A stretch of 64,000 nt of DNA, taken from NCBI GenBank assembly GCA_963677085.2, contig CAXXFH010000003.1:682001-746000 (forward strand), given 5' to 3'. This document shows positions 54,804-62,959 of this stretch, in pieces. Made by a program: the position numbers and the translations under genes. Position 1 is the stretch's first letter, and each line of letters starts with the position of its first letter. This DNA comes from G963677085 sp963677085. Lineage in GTDB: Bacteria; Planctomycetota; Planctomycetia; Pirellulales; Thermoguttaceae. The notes below the pieces were generated by a model. That model was given only the letters and a program-made list of their open reading frames with translations, had not been told where the DNA came from and searched no databases.

Positions 54804-55763
54804 AGAGGCTATCCGGGAAGATTCCCCGGGAAATTGAGGCTTTTCACGCGGCACGGTAATGGAACTCAGGAACGGGATGGGGCTTGGTCAGACGTCGGAG
54901 TATCAAGTGAATCGTGCTGATGCGGATCATCGACTCGCTCGAATCCGTTCGCCGCTCCAGGTCTTTGTTGTGCCGACGATACCGTCCGTTCCACGCATAG
55001 GTGCGTTCCACCACCCAGCGTTTGGGCTGCAACTCGAACCGGCCAGGCGTCTCCCGTCGCGGGACGACTTCCAGCTTCCAGGGTTGGTGGGATTGTGCCA
55101 TCCAGGCTTCCAAGTCATGGTTGTGGTACTTCTGGTCCGCAAAGATCGTGCGCAATCGCGGATAGTCACGCCGACGCATCTGTCCCAACACCGACGGGAC
55201 CGCCCAGGCATCATCCCAGGCCGCGCTGGTCACCACGACAACCAGCAGCAAGCCCAGCGTATCCACGAGAAAATGGCGTTTTCGGCCGGTGGTCTTCTTG
55301 CCGGGGTCGTATCCGCGTTCCCCGCCAGCCTCCGTGGTCTTGACCGTCTGGCTGTCGATCACTGCGGCACTGGGCGTCGGCTCTCGGCCGACCGCCGTCC
55401 GGACCCGGGCTCGCAGGGCATCCATCATCCGTTGCCACGTGCCGTCATCGCGCCAGCGGGCAAAATAGTCGTACACCGTGCTTTTGGGCAACAAGTCATG
55501 GGGCAGCATGTCCCATTGGCAGCCCGTGCGATTGAGGTACAGGATCGTGTTGATCACCTCCCGCAGGTTCACCGTGCGGTGTCGTCCTCCCCGCTTCGCG
55601 GGTGGAATCAGCGGCTCCAGGATTGCCCATTGTTCATCGGTCAAATCGGTCGTATATCGCTTTCGCGTAATCGTCTGCATAGCAATTACCTTTCCTTGAA
55701 TTTGGAGGTGTAATTCTATGCAGCCTCACTACTTACAACAAACACCCCTTTCCGGATAGCCTC
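54804..55763 (-). mobile_element. IS5-family insertion sequence
   Basis: About 960 bases. Terminal inverted repeats AGAGGCTATCCGG at the left (54804-54816) and CCGGATAGCCTCT at the right (55751-55763). One intact transposase gene fills it. Flanks are CTC on the left and AAG on the right, so no target duplication is visible; the flanking genes also differ (RHS versus lipoprotein), which suggests rearrangement after insertion. Confidence 0.85.
54844..55680 (-). CDS. IS5-family DDE transposase
   Basis: 278 residues, complete. The N-terminal DUF4096-type segment is 'DLTDEQWAILEPLIPPAKRGGRHR' and 'LNRTGCQWDMLPHDLLPKSTVYDYFARW'. DDE residues: Asp in 'AAVIDSQTVKT', Asp in 'TIFADQKYH' and Glu in 'KRWVVERTYAWNGRYRR'. 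'GGERGYDPGKKTTGRKRHFLVD' is the IS427/IS402-like block. It appears intact, with ordinary codon use for the region. The opposite strand is also open for 284 codons, which is only a by-product. Confidence 0.93.
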   Translation of the reverse strand: MQTITRKRYTTDLTDEQWAILEPLIPPAKRGGRHRTVNLREVINTILYLNRTGCQWDMLPHDLLPKSTVYDYFARWRDDGTWQRMMDALRARVRTAVGREPTPSAAVIDSQTVKTTEAGGERGYDPGKKTTGRKRHFLVDTLGLLLVVVVTSAAWDDAWAVPSVLGQMRRRDYPRLRTIFADQKYHNHDLEAWMAQSHQPWKLEVVPRRETPGRFELQPKRWVVERTYAWNGRYRRHNKDLERRTDSSESMIRISTIHLILRRLTKPHPVPEFHYRAA

Positions 55764-56231
55764 TAAGATTCAGCACGACCGGCTCGTTGGTTCCTAAACG
55801 CACTTCCACGGTCAGACCGCTCGTTTCGAAGGATGTGTACTTCTCGGGAATCAACGATTTGCCGAGCACGGCCGGTTCGTCGAGGCTGGGCTCTTTTACA
55901 GGATTTTGCCCTTCATAGCACGCAATACGAATGCGACTCGTTCCTGCGGCCGTTCCGTCGCCTTCGCGCGGGTGGCCATCGCAAACGTACCGTCAGGTTG
56001 AATCACAGCTGAAGCCGGTTGTCCATACTTGTGTTCGATCATAACAGTTCCGAACTGCAGAGGCTCACCGTTGTAGATCACCTTGCCGGTCAAAGGCGCC
56101 AGCTCGCGTTGTTTCTGACTGCAACCCACCGAACTCGTTGTGGCCGCCAACAACAATGCCAGCAGAGCAGACACAATCGAACTGCATCGGTCGCAGCATC
56201 GCGACCCCGCAAAGACACTTGATGCTTGCAT
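55764..56231 (-). pseudogene. Frameshifted lipoprotein gene (carboxypeptidase-regulatory-like), end cut by IS5
   Basis: Starts at the ATG at 56231 with a lipobox ('AATTSSVGC'), then 'LAPLTGKVIYNGEPLQFGTVMIEH', 'ASAVIQPDGTFAMAT' and 'ERVAFVLRA', as in DUF1559-linked lipoproteins. At about 55912 the frame is lost (stop at 55896), but one base restores it: the next frame reads 'YEGQNPVKEPSLDEPAVLGKSL', 'IPEKYTSFETSGLTVEVRLGTN' and 'EPVVLNL', the expected end. The IS5-type element begins right there. A one-base deletion or error near 55912 explains the break. Confidence 0.75.
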
Positions 56232-56334
56232 GACTCGGACGCTCCGGAAGGTTGTGTTCCCCGGTATTCTGACTCGCCATCGCGCAGACACGCTTACAGA
56301 GAGGCAACCTGACACGTAAACGCCGATTCCAAAC

Positions 56335-56932
56335 TCACGGTACGCTCGCTACCTCGCCGCCGTTGACGGTCGCTAGCTGCCGGTACAGTTCCAGATCGAT
56401 GCTCTCGGATAGGAACGTGACACTACCGTCGGCCAAAAGGCCATTCATACCGCCCGGATGAAAACTACCAAGCGGCAGCCAGTGGCCCAGGATTCCTTCA
56501 CCGAAGCGATCCACGTCGGCATTGATCGGGTATTCTATAACCATTCCCCCGTACATTCCCATGGCGAAACTCGACCCGAGTATCCAAGGTCGAACGTTCC
56601 CCGGCGGCGACGCGTAGGAACCAGTACGGTCCATCTGCACGAACTCACCCATGGCGAGGGTGTTGCTGAGCCCGTCCTTCACCTCCGCGATGCGGCGAGC
56701 CCAATTCATGCCGAACATCCCGTTGTGCGGGCAGTTTCCATCCTGCAACGTCGTGTAGGGTTTTACAGTTGGGTAGGCACCGCAGTTGCTTTCCACGCCG
56801 GCCAAAATCAAGTTCCACAAAATGGCCGCCGATTGTGGGTTTTCCAGCGTGGAACAGATGCGTCTGGCTTTCAAACGCGTAACCGGCATGACGCCGATCG
56901 AATACCGCCAAACCGAACGAGCCAAGAGAACC
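56335..56932 (-). pseudogene. DUF1559 gene, N-terminus removed by IS630-type element
   Basis: Keeps the C-terminal half of a DUF1559 protein: 'NGMFGMNWARRIAEVKDGLSNTLAMGEFVQ', 'GSFHPGGMNGLLADGSVTFLSESID', 'NGGEVASVP'. The prepilin-like start is absent; the frame runs into the IS630-type end at 56935. With the lipoprotein pseudogene next to it (same order as 39165-40532), it is a decayed copy of that two-gene unit. Confidence 0.8.
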
Positions 56933-56939
56933 TAGTACG

Positions 56940-58051
56940 TCATCCAGCAAGTTTCTTCCGGTATAGTTCCGGGAACACTCGGCGGGCGTCGTTGTTATTG
57001 AAGGTCCAGTCGATTATGGCTTTGCGGCGATTTCGGTCGCGGGCCCAAGTCGCCGCATGACGTTGAACTTCTTCGATTGTAGGAATCCGTCGCCCGAGGC
57101 ATTGCTTGGTCAACACGGAGATTTCAATTTCTGCCATGTTCAGCCAACTGGCGTGCTTGGGTGTGTAGTGCCATACGATGCGTCGCAGAGATTGCTTCGC
57201 TTTCGTGGCGTCAAACGTTTCGATGAGGGACTTTTCGTTGTGCGTGTTGAGGTTGTCGAGAACCAAATGAATCCGACGAGCCTTGGGATAACGCTGAAGC
57301 AGATCACGCACGAATCGTGCGAAATCGGCCCGTTTGCGATGACGCCGAGCCTGGACGAAGCGTTTGCCACCATTCGGCTCAACGGCGACAAAGATACTGC
57401 ACGTGCCGCAACGACGATACTCGTAGTCCTGCTTAGCCGCCTTGCCTGGTACGGCAGGCTTGAAGGGACACGTATCGTCCAGGAGTTGATACGGCTGCTC
57501 GTCCATGCAAATCAACGGTTCTCTCGGGTTGAACGCCTTTTCATACTGGTCGAGGACGTCCTCCATTCTGTCGCGAAACTCTTCGGTGAGTCTCGGAATG
57601 CACCATGTTTTTTTCGCCATGGCTTCATGTCGTGCTCTTTCAGCCACAACGCAACCTCGCTCTTGCTGATCGAATCGACGAAGCCTCGTTTCACGGCGTG
57701 CACGCAGAGTAGTTCCAGCGTCCAGCGGACGCGGCCCTCCGGCGGATCGCTGCAAGCCAACGCCACGACTTGCTGCTTCTGCCGTGGCGTAAACGTGGGC
57801 GGAGCACCGGATCGAGGGGCGTCGTACAACGCTTCCTCTAAACTCCCGGTACAGAACCGTTTACGCATACTGCGAACAGTTCGATCCGTGCAACCAACGT
57901 GTTCGGCAATCTCCTCATCCGTGAATCCTTCATCTGATTTCAGCAGAATCAAGGCACGCCGAACCACACGCACGGATCGCGTGCCGGTATGCACCAACTC
58001 CTGCAAATGCTGTCGGGCCTCGTCCTTGAGGCGTACAATGTGTTCCTTCAT
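56940..58051 (-). CDS. IS630-family transposase in two frames (probable -1 frameshift)
   Basis: Upstream frame (58051 down to 57512): HTH part with 'TDEEIAEHVGCTDRTVRSMRKRF' and 'LEEALYDAPRSGAPPTFTPRQKQQVVALAC'. Downstream frame (to 56940): DDE part with Asp in 'PLICMDEQPYQLL', Asp in 'RIHLVLDNLNTHN' and Glu in 'WLNMAEIEISVL'. The two frames meet at seven As on the coding strand (57608-57614): 'KPWRKK' in frame 0 continues as 'KKTWCIPRLTEEFRDRM' after a -1 slip, giving one ordinary IS630 transposase of about 370 residues. Confidence 0.85.
57608..57614 (-). other. A7 slippery site, IS630-type transposase
   Basis: Frame-0 codons cgA AAA AAA cat; slipping one base back gives AAA ACA TGG and enters the DDE frame. 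No obvious downstream stem was checked. Confidence 0.7.
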
Positions 58052-58096
58052 GCCGGTGCTTATACCACCGGAAACAATTTCATGGAAGGCGTACTA

Positions 58097-58674
58097 GAAA
58101 TGGGGGTCCGACGTGCATCCCTGGCCCGCCGCTGAAGGGCGTTCAGTTGGTGATTTCGGACAAGTGCCTGGGACTCATCGAGGCGCTCGGCGAGTTTTTT
58201 CCCCAGACCCAATGGCAGCGTTGCGTGGTGCACTGGTACCGCAACGTGTTCACGGCGGTGCCTCGGGGGCGGCGGAAGGAGGTGGCGGCGATGCTCAAGG
58301 CGATCCACGGCCAGAAGGATCGCCCGGCGGCCCATGAGAAGGCGGCCACGGTGGTCGCGAAGCTTACGTCGATGAAGCTCGCGCAAGCGGCCGCAATCGT
58401 ACGGGAGGGCGTAGACGAGACGCTCTCTTACATGGAGTTCCCGCGGGAGCACTGGACGCGGATCCGCACGAACAACATGCTGGAGCGGATCATGCGAGAG
58501 ATCCGCCGGCGAACGCGCGTCGTGGGAAGCTTCCCGGACGGCCGCTCGGCCTTGATGCTGGTGGCCGCCCGCCTGCGTTACCTTGCCGGGACACGTTGGG
58601 GTACGCGCCGTTACATGGACATGGAACGATTGCGAGAACAGGTCCAGGAGCGACAAACGGAGCGAACCGCATAA
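58097..58674 (+). pseudogene. IS256-family transposase, C-terminal fragment
   Basis: Residues match the last ~45% of IS256 transposases: 'LVISDKCLGLIEALGEFFPQTQWQRCVVHWYRNVF', 'RIRTNNMLERIMREIRRRTRVVGSFPDG', 'SALMLVAARLRYLAGTRWGTRRYMDM'. The start is cut by the IS630-type end. A short upstream piece ('ASLARR') is in another frame, so a frameshift lies near 58130. The third acidic residue of the DDE triad falls in the 'LERIMREIRRR' block. Not functional. Confidence 0.85.
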
Positions 58675-58698
58675 CCGCCACAACCGGGCTCCCCCTAT

Positions 58699-60271
58699 CA
58701 GCCTGTTTAAAAAGTCCTTCAAGGCGGCCTTCCCCCATCGGGTGGATGGCGCTACATTAGGGCAACGGTGCAGCGGAGCGACGGGCTTCGTGCCGGGGAC
58801 GAGTCGACGGGAGAGTTGAGCATGGCACTGGGACGCCACAAGAAGGAGCGGCAGCGGGATTTCTGGGTCGCGACGGCCCAGCTGCCGCGGTCCGAGGGGC
58901 ACGTCTTTTACCGCAAGCTGAACGAGTTGTTACGCGACGCCGGCTTCGACCCTTTCGTCGAGACCCTTTGCGAGCCGTACTATCACGCCACGCAGGGGCG
59001 GCCGGGCATTCCGCCGGGCGTCTACTTTCGCATGCTGGTGGTCGGTTACTTCGAGGGCATCGGCTCGCAGCGAGGTATCGCTTGGCGGTGTGCCGACAGC
59101 CTGTCGCTGCGCGAATTTCTAGGCCTATCGCTCACCGAAGATACGCCCGACCATTCCAGCCTGACGCAGGTCCGGGACCGTCTGCCGCTGGAAGTGCACG
59201 CAGCCGTTTTCCAGTTCGTGCTTCAAGTGGCCGAAGCGAAGGGCCTGTTGAAGCAAGGCAAGACGATAGCCGTCGATGCGACCACGCTCGAAGCCAACGC
59301 GGCGATGAAGAGCATCGTTCGCCGCGACACGGGCGAGGACTGGAAGGCGTACATCAAACGATTGATGCAAGAGGCGGGCGAGATCGAGCAGAGCGAGGAA
59401 CCGACGGGCGAGATCGAGCAGGGCGAGGAACCGACGGGCGAGGAAATCGCTCGATTCGATCGGAAGCGCAAAGACAAGAAGGTCTCGAATCGAGAATGGC
59501 GGAGCGAAACGGATCCCGACAGTCGCATCACGAAGATGAAGGATGGCCGTACGCACCTGGCCTACAAGGCGGAACACGCGGTCGATTTGGAGTCGGAACT
59601 GATCTTGGCCGCACCCATTTATCATGCGAACGAGGCGGACAGCGACACGATCGGTCCGACGATTAGCGAGGCCCAAGACCATCTGATCGCGGCCGACAGC
59701 AAAGCAGACATTAAGGAAGCAGTGGCCGACAAGGGTTACTACAAGAATGAAACGCTTGGTGAATTGGAATTCACCGACGAAGTGCGAACGTACGTTGCCG
59801 AGCCGAAACAGAACCATCGTCGCAACTGGCGAGACAAGCCGGAAGAACATCGTCAGGCCGTTGCAAACAATCGCCGTCGAATTCGTGGCAAACGAGGCCG
59901 AGCCTTGCAGCGACAACGTAGCGAAAAAGTGGAACGGAGTTTCGCCCATGTATGCGAAACGGGCGGAAGCCGTCGCACGTGGTTATCGGGAATCGAGAAG
60001 GTGCGAAAACGTTATCTGATGTCGGCGATGGCCCACAACCTGGGCACCATCATGCGCCATCTGTTTGGAATGGGCACGGCAAGGAGCCAACAGGCGGAAG
60101 GCGACCTTCCCATCGCTCCGTACCTTACCCTACTTAATGTTGTGGGCTTGCTACCACGAACACGAACCCTGAGAAACCGATTTTCGCGAGTCCTGTTCCA
60201 GGAACCAACGGCGACCCCAGTGCTCGCCCTGACGATGTGAAGCCACCAAAATCGACTTCTTCAACGGGCTG
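58699..60271 (+). mobile_element. IS1182-family insertion sequence
   Basis: About 1573 bases. Inverted ends CAGCCTGTTTAAAAAGTC (58699-58716) and GACTTCTTCAACGGGCTG (60254-60271) match at 15 of 18 positions. One long transposase gene. No clear target duplication (left flank CTAT, right flank CTAG). Confidence 0.8.
58822..60240 (+). CDS. IS1182-family transposase
   Basis: 472 residues from the ATG at 58822 (GGGAGAG upstream). The DUF772 segment is 'GIPPGVYFRMLVVGYFEGIGSQRGIAWRCADSLSLREFLGL'. DDE residues: Asp in 'TIAVDATTLEANAAM', Asp in 'AVADKGYYKNETL' and Glu in 'SEKVERSFAHVCETGG'. An in-frame 30-base tandem duplication at about 59380-59440 doubles 'GEIEQxEEPT' in the charged insert. The frame is intact, so it may be active. 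Confidence 0.92.
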   Translation: MALGRHKKERQRDFWVATAQLPRSEGHVFYRKLNELLRDAGFDPFVETLCEPYYHATQGRPGIPPGVYFRMLVVGYFEGIGSQRGIAWRCADSLSLREFLGLSLTEDTPDHSSLTQVRDRLPLEVHAAVFQFVLQVAEAKGLLKQGKTIAVDATTLEANAAMKSIVRRDTGEDWKAYIKRLMQEAGEIEQSEEPTGEIEQGEEPTGEEIARFDRKRKDKKVSNREWRSETDPDSRITKMKDGRTHLAYKAEHAVDLESELILAAPIYHANEADSDTIGPTISEAQDHLIAADSKADIKEAVADKGYYKNETLGELEFTDEVRTYVAEPKQNHRRNWRDKPEEHRQAVANNRRRIRGKRGRALQRQRSEKVERSFAHVCETGGSRRTWLSGIEKVRKRYLMSAMAHNLGTIMRHLFGMGTARSQQAEGDLPIAPYLTLLNVVGLLPRTRTLRNRFSRVLFQEPTATPVLALTM

Positions 60272-60331
60272 CTAGGCAGCGATTTTCGAGGGGCTATTTC
60301 TTGGACCTTGTGATTTGTCGGGCAATGGGCG

Positions 60332-62138
60332 TCAGCGGAAGCGGAAGTCGAGCTTGAAGTTGTACAGCCAGGGGATGCGAGGATCGATCTTCTCACTCGC
60401 CAGTTTGGCGGGGAGGCCCTCATAATGCTGGCGGAGTCGCTCGACATTGGGGGCGTTGTAATAGGTGACGACGATCGTGTCGTCGGCAACCCGGATGTCT
60501 CCGTCCAGGCCAGCCAGGAGCGACTTGGCCAAATGGGTCGCGTCCCATTGTGAAAACGGTTCGCCCAGTCGAGCGCGCAACTGGCTCGTGACCGCTTGTG
60601 CGATCAGGGCCATCGTCATCTGGCCGTAACGGATGTTGAGGTTCATGGTTCCGCCCCGGTCCCAGCCGAGGGCCTGATAGGCATTGAAGAACTCCTCCAC
60701 GTGCCAGCGTTTTGGGAAGTCGAGGGTCAACGCATCGACCTCGTCCCGCTCCGAAGTCGAAAGATAGGCGTGGAAGCGGTAATCTTTCGACGTTTCGCCA
60801 AGTCGTTGAACGAATTGGTGGAGGTCGGCTCGACTGCGGACCATCTTGTAGGGCAGCGTCGTGGTGGCATAACCGGCCCAGCGCCGGACAAACTGATCGG
60901 CGGGGATCGCCCGCAACTTTTTTTGCAGTGAACGTTGATTCTTCATAGGCACCAGCAGATCGAAGTTCGTCTCCTGCTGTACATTCTCGATCAGTTCGGC
61001 CGAGAAGTGTTCCATATCGGCCAGCACTAAGGTTTCTCCCGGCGACGGGGCCAAGATGTCGCCTGACAGTTGGAGGAGTTCCTTGGTGGCCTGCGTAGCC
61101 GTGCGCGCCGACGTTGCGAGGGTGAAACAAACCGGTTGATGCGTGTCGGGATCCAGCGCAAAGAACGTTTGCACCACCTTCAGTGGTGTCGACTTTTCGT
61201 CATCCCGATAGCGACGCATTTGTCGCTTGCTGTAGCTGCGGATGCGATGCGGATCGATTGCCAGCAGTTTGCCCAGATAATCGCCCGAGGCCCGGCGAAT
61301 GCGTCCCAACGCCACCTGCAATCCTTGGGCCTCGGCCACCGTGTGCACCCCCAGCAGGTTGTGGATGGCCATGTCGCTGGCGACAAAGGGCAGCCCGCAT
61401 GCCAACTCGAATCCCCTCTGGCTCAGCGCGTGTTGGTGCCGCACGCCCGTGCTGCACAAGGCCGCTTCGTGAACCAATTGTAGGGCCAAACGCGGTTCGA
61501 CCCGCTCCGCCACGTGGCCACTCCAGCCACCGAGTAGGTCCCAGATCCCCAAACGCAGATGTTCAGGCACCAGGAGCCAAAGGCCGACCAGGTTGCCGGA
61601 GATCTTGTCGGCCAGAAGTTGCCGAACCCCGCGCTCGATACTGGCCGGATCGCACGGCTCGCTGCGCGTACGCTTCTTGGTGCGCTGAACCTCGATCTGC
61701 AATTCACCCTTCGGCCGACAACGGTAGAGTTTTTTTTTGAAGGCCGAACTCTTCGATCACCCGCTGCACGCTGCGTGTGCTGATCTGCCACCCGCTTTGG
61801 CGAAGCTTCTGGGCGATCACTTCGGGCGACGCATCGACATCGAGAAATCGGTGCCGGATCACCTGGCGAACCACCTCGGCGGTACGCCGGTAATGCGTTT
61901 TCGGGCCGCGTTTCTGGCTCTGCAGCGCCGAGGCACCTTGCTCGACAAATGCCGCGCGCAACTGGAAGTAGCGTTGCTTGCTGAAGCCGAACTTCTTGGC
62001 AGCTTGCAGGGGGCCCAGTCCTTCGCACTCGCCCTCGATCAGCATCGACAACTTGCGTGTGATTTCGTCATCGACGCGCACGGACAGGAGACCGCCTGTC
62101 CCGACCAGGGCCTGCTTTTCCGGGTCGAATTGTGCCAT
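60332..62138 (-). CDS. DDE transposase in two frames joined at an A9 run
   Basis: The upstream frame (62138 to 61704) has a winged-helix/HTH arm: 'AAKKFGFSKQRYFQLRAAFVEQGASAL', 'VRQVIRHRFLDVDASPEVIAQKLRQSGWQISTRSVQRVIEEFGLQKK'. The downstream frame (to 60332) has the catalytic core: Asp in 'LAIDPHRIRSYSKRQ', Asp in 'TLVLADMEHFSAEL' and Glu in 'RWHVEEFFNAYQALG'. At nine As (61730-61738) a +1 (or -2) shift reads 'KKLYRCRPKGELQIEVQ', which runs straight into the core with no stop. I cannot place it in a named IS family. Confidence 0.75.
61730..61738 (-). other. A9 slippery site, unassigned IS
   Basis: Nine As on the coding strand. Frame 0 ends 33 bases later in a stop; the +1 frame is open from the run into the DDE domain. 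Transcriptional slippage or ribosomal frameshift could make the full protein. Confidence 0.65.
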
Positions 62139-62959
62139 GACTGCTTCCTCCCTAATCGCAGCGGGACCGGGGTCGCAACGTCGCGAGCCCTCAGGAGCGA
62201 GGATAGCAGAAATGGCCAGGAAAGTCTAATTAAATATGGCAATCATTCTCCTGAGCACGACCGCACATGTGCCGTATTTCAACACGAAATAGTGGAACCG
62301 GCATTTCAACAACGCCATATTTTAATAGACACAAAGAGGGGCGGTGTGGCGAGAGGAACCGACAAAACGGGCAGCCACCCAAGAGATGGGCAAATCAACA
62401 TGCCCCTGAAAATCGCTGCCCTAGGGGGAGCAGCAAACAAAAGAATACACCAACTCTAGAGCCTCCTGCAATCCAATGTGCGCATCTTGACAGACACTAC
62501 CCTTAACCGGCGCAGTCCTGAATCGTCTCACGCATCATTGTCATATCTTGGAAGCGACCGGCGAGAGCTATCGTCTAAAAGACGCCAGAAAGCGGGCGGG
62601 CAATCGAAGCAGTCGACCGAAGCAACCGAATCCCGGCAAGTAGATCAATCGCCACAACCGGCCCTCCCCATGGGGAGGGAGCAGTCTCTTCCTTCGACAC
62701 ACAAGGCAGACTATACTACGAAACAATAACCCCCGAGCGCTGCACTTTTAGACCGATCATCGCTGCACAATTACACCGGTGTTTACAATCCTCACGCCGC
62801 CTCATCCAACGCAACCTGCTGCATGTCGAGCAGGCGTTGGCAACATAAGTTTTCATGGTTTTTACGCACATTCGCGACCGGAGACGCTTGACACTAGGCT
62901 CTGTCTCACAACTCCTATTGGACGTCATATTGCACCACGCAAAAGCGAGTGGTATCGGA
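62139..62959. other. Intergenic region beyond the IS cluster
   Basis: About 820 bases with no convincing gene. CGCCACAACCGG at 62648 resembles sequence just after the IS256 fragment (58676), so this may hold IS debris. Confidence 0.5.

Larger units (their letters stand above)
56935..58094 (-). mobile_element. IS630-family insertion sequence
   Basis: About 1160 bases bounded by TA dinucleotides (56933-56934 and 58095-58096), the target of IS630/Tc1 elements. Ends GTACGTCATCCA (left) and TGGAAGGCGTAC (right) are imperfect inverted repeats. The single transposase is encoded in two overlapping frames. The left flank is a DUF1559 fragment and the right an IS256 fragment, so the neighbourhood was deleted or rearranged. 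Confidence 0.8.
60290..62230 (-). mobile_element. Unassigned insertion sequence with split transposase
   Basis: Boundaries are approximate. TTTCTTGGACC near 60297 and GGCCAGGAAA near 62222 are weak inverted ends. It holds a helix-turn-helix frame and a DDE frame that together make one transposase. It directly follows the IS1182-type right end. Confidence 0.6.

Noticed and set aside
54859..55713. 284-codon frame antisense to the IS5-type transposase
   Set aside because: Open only because of the codon bias of the transposase on the other strand.
54804..58094. IS5- and IS630-type elements as ends of one composite transposon
   Set aside because: The two elements are unrelated families with different ends, and the segment between them is broken host genes.
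57057..58097. 346-codon frame antisense to the IS630-type transposase
   Set aside because: Low-complexity Arg/Ser/Cys composition, no motif, and runs to the element's edge.
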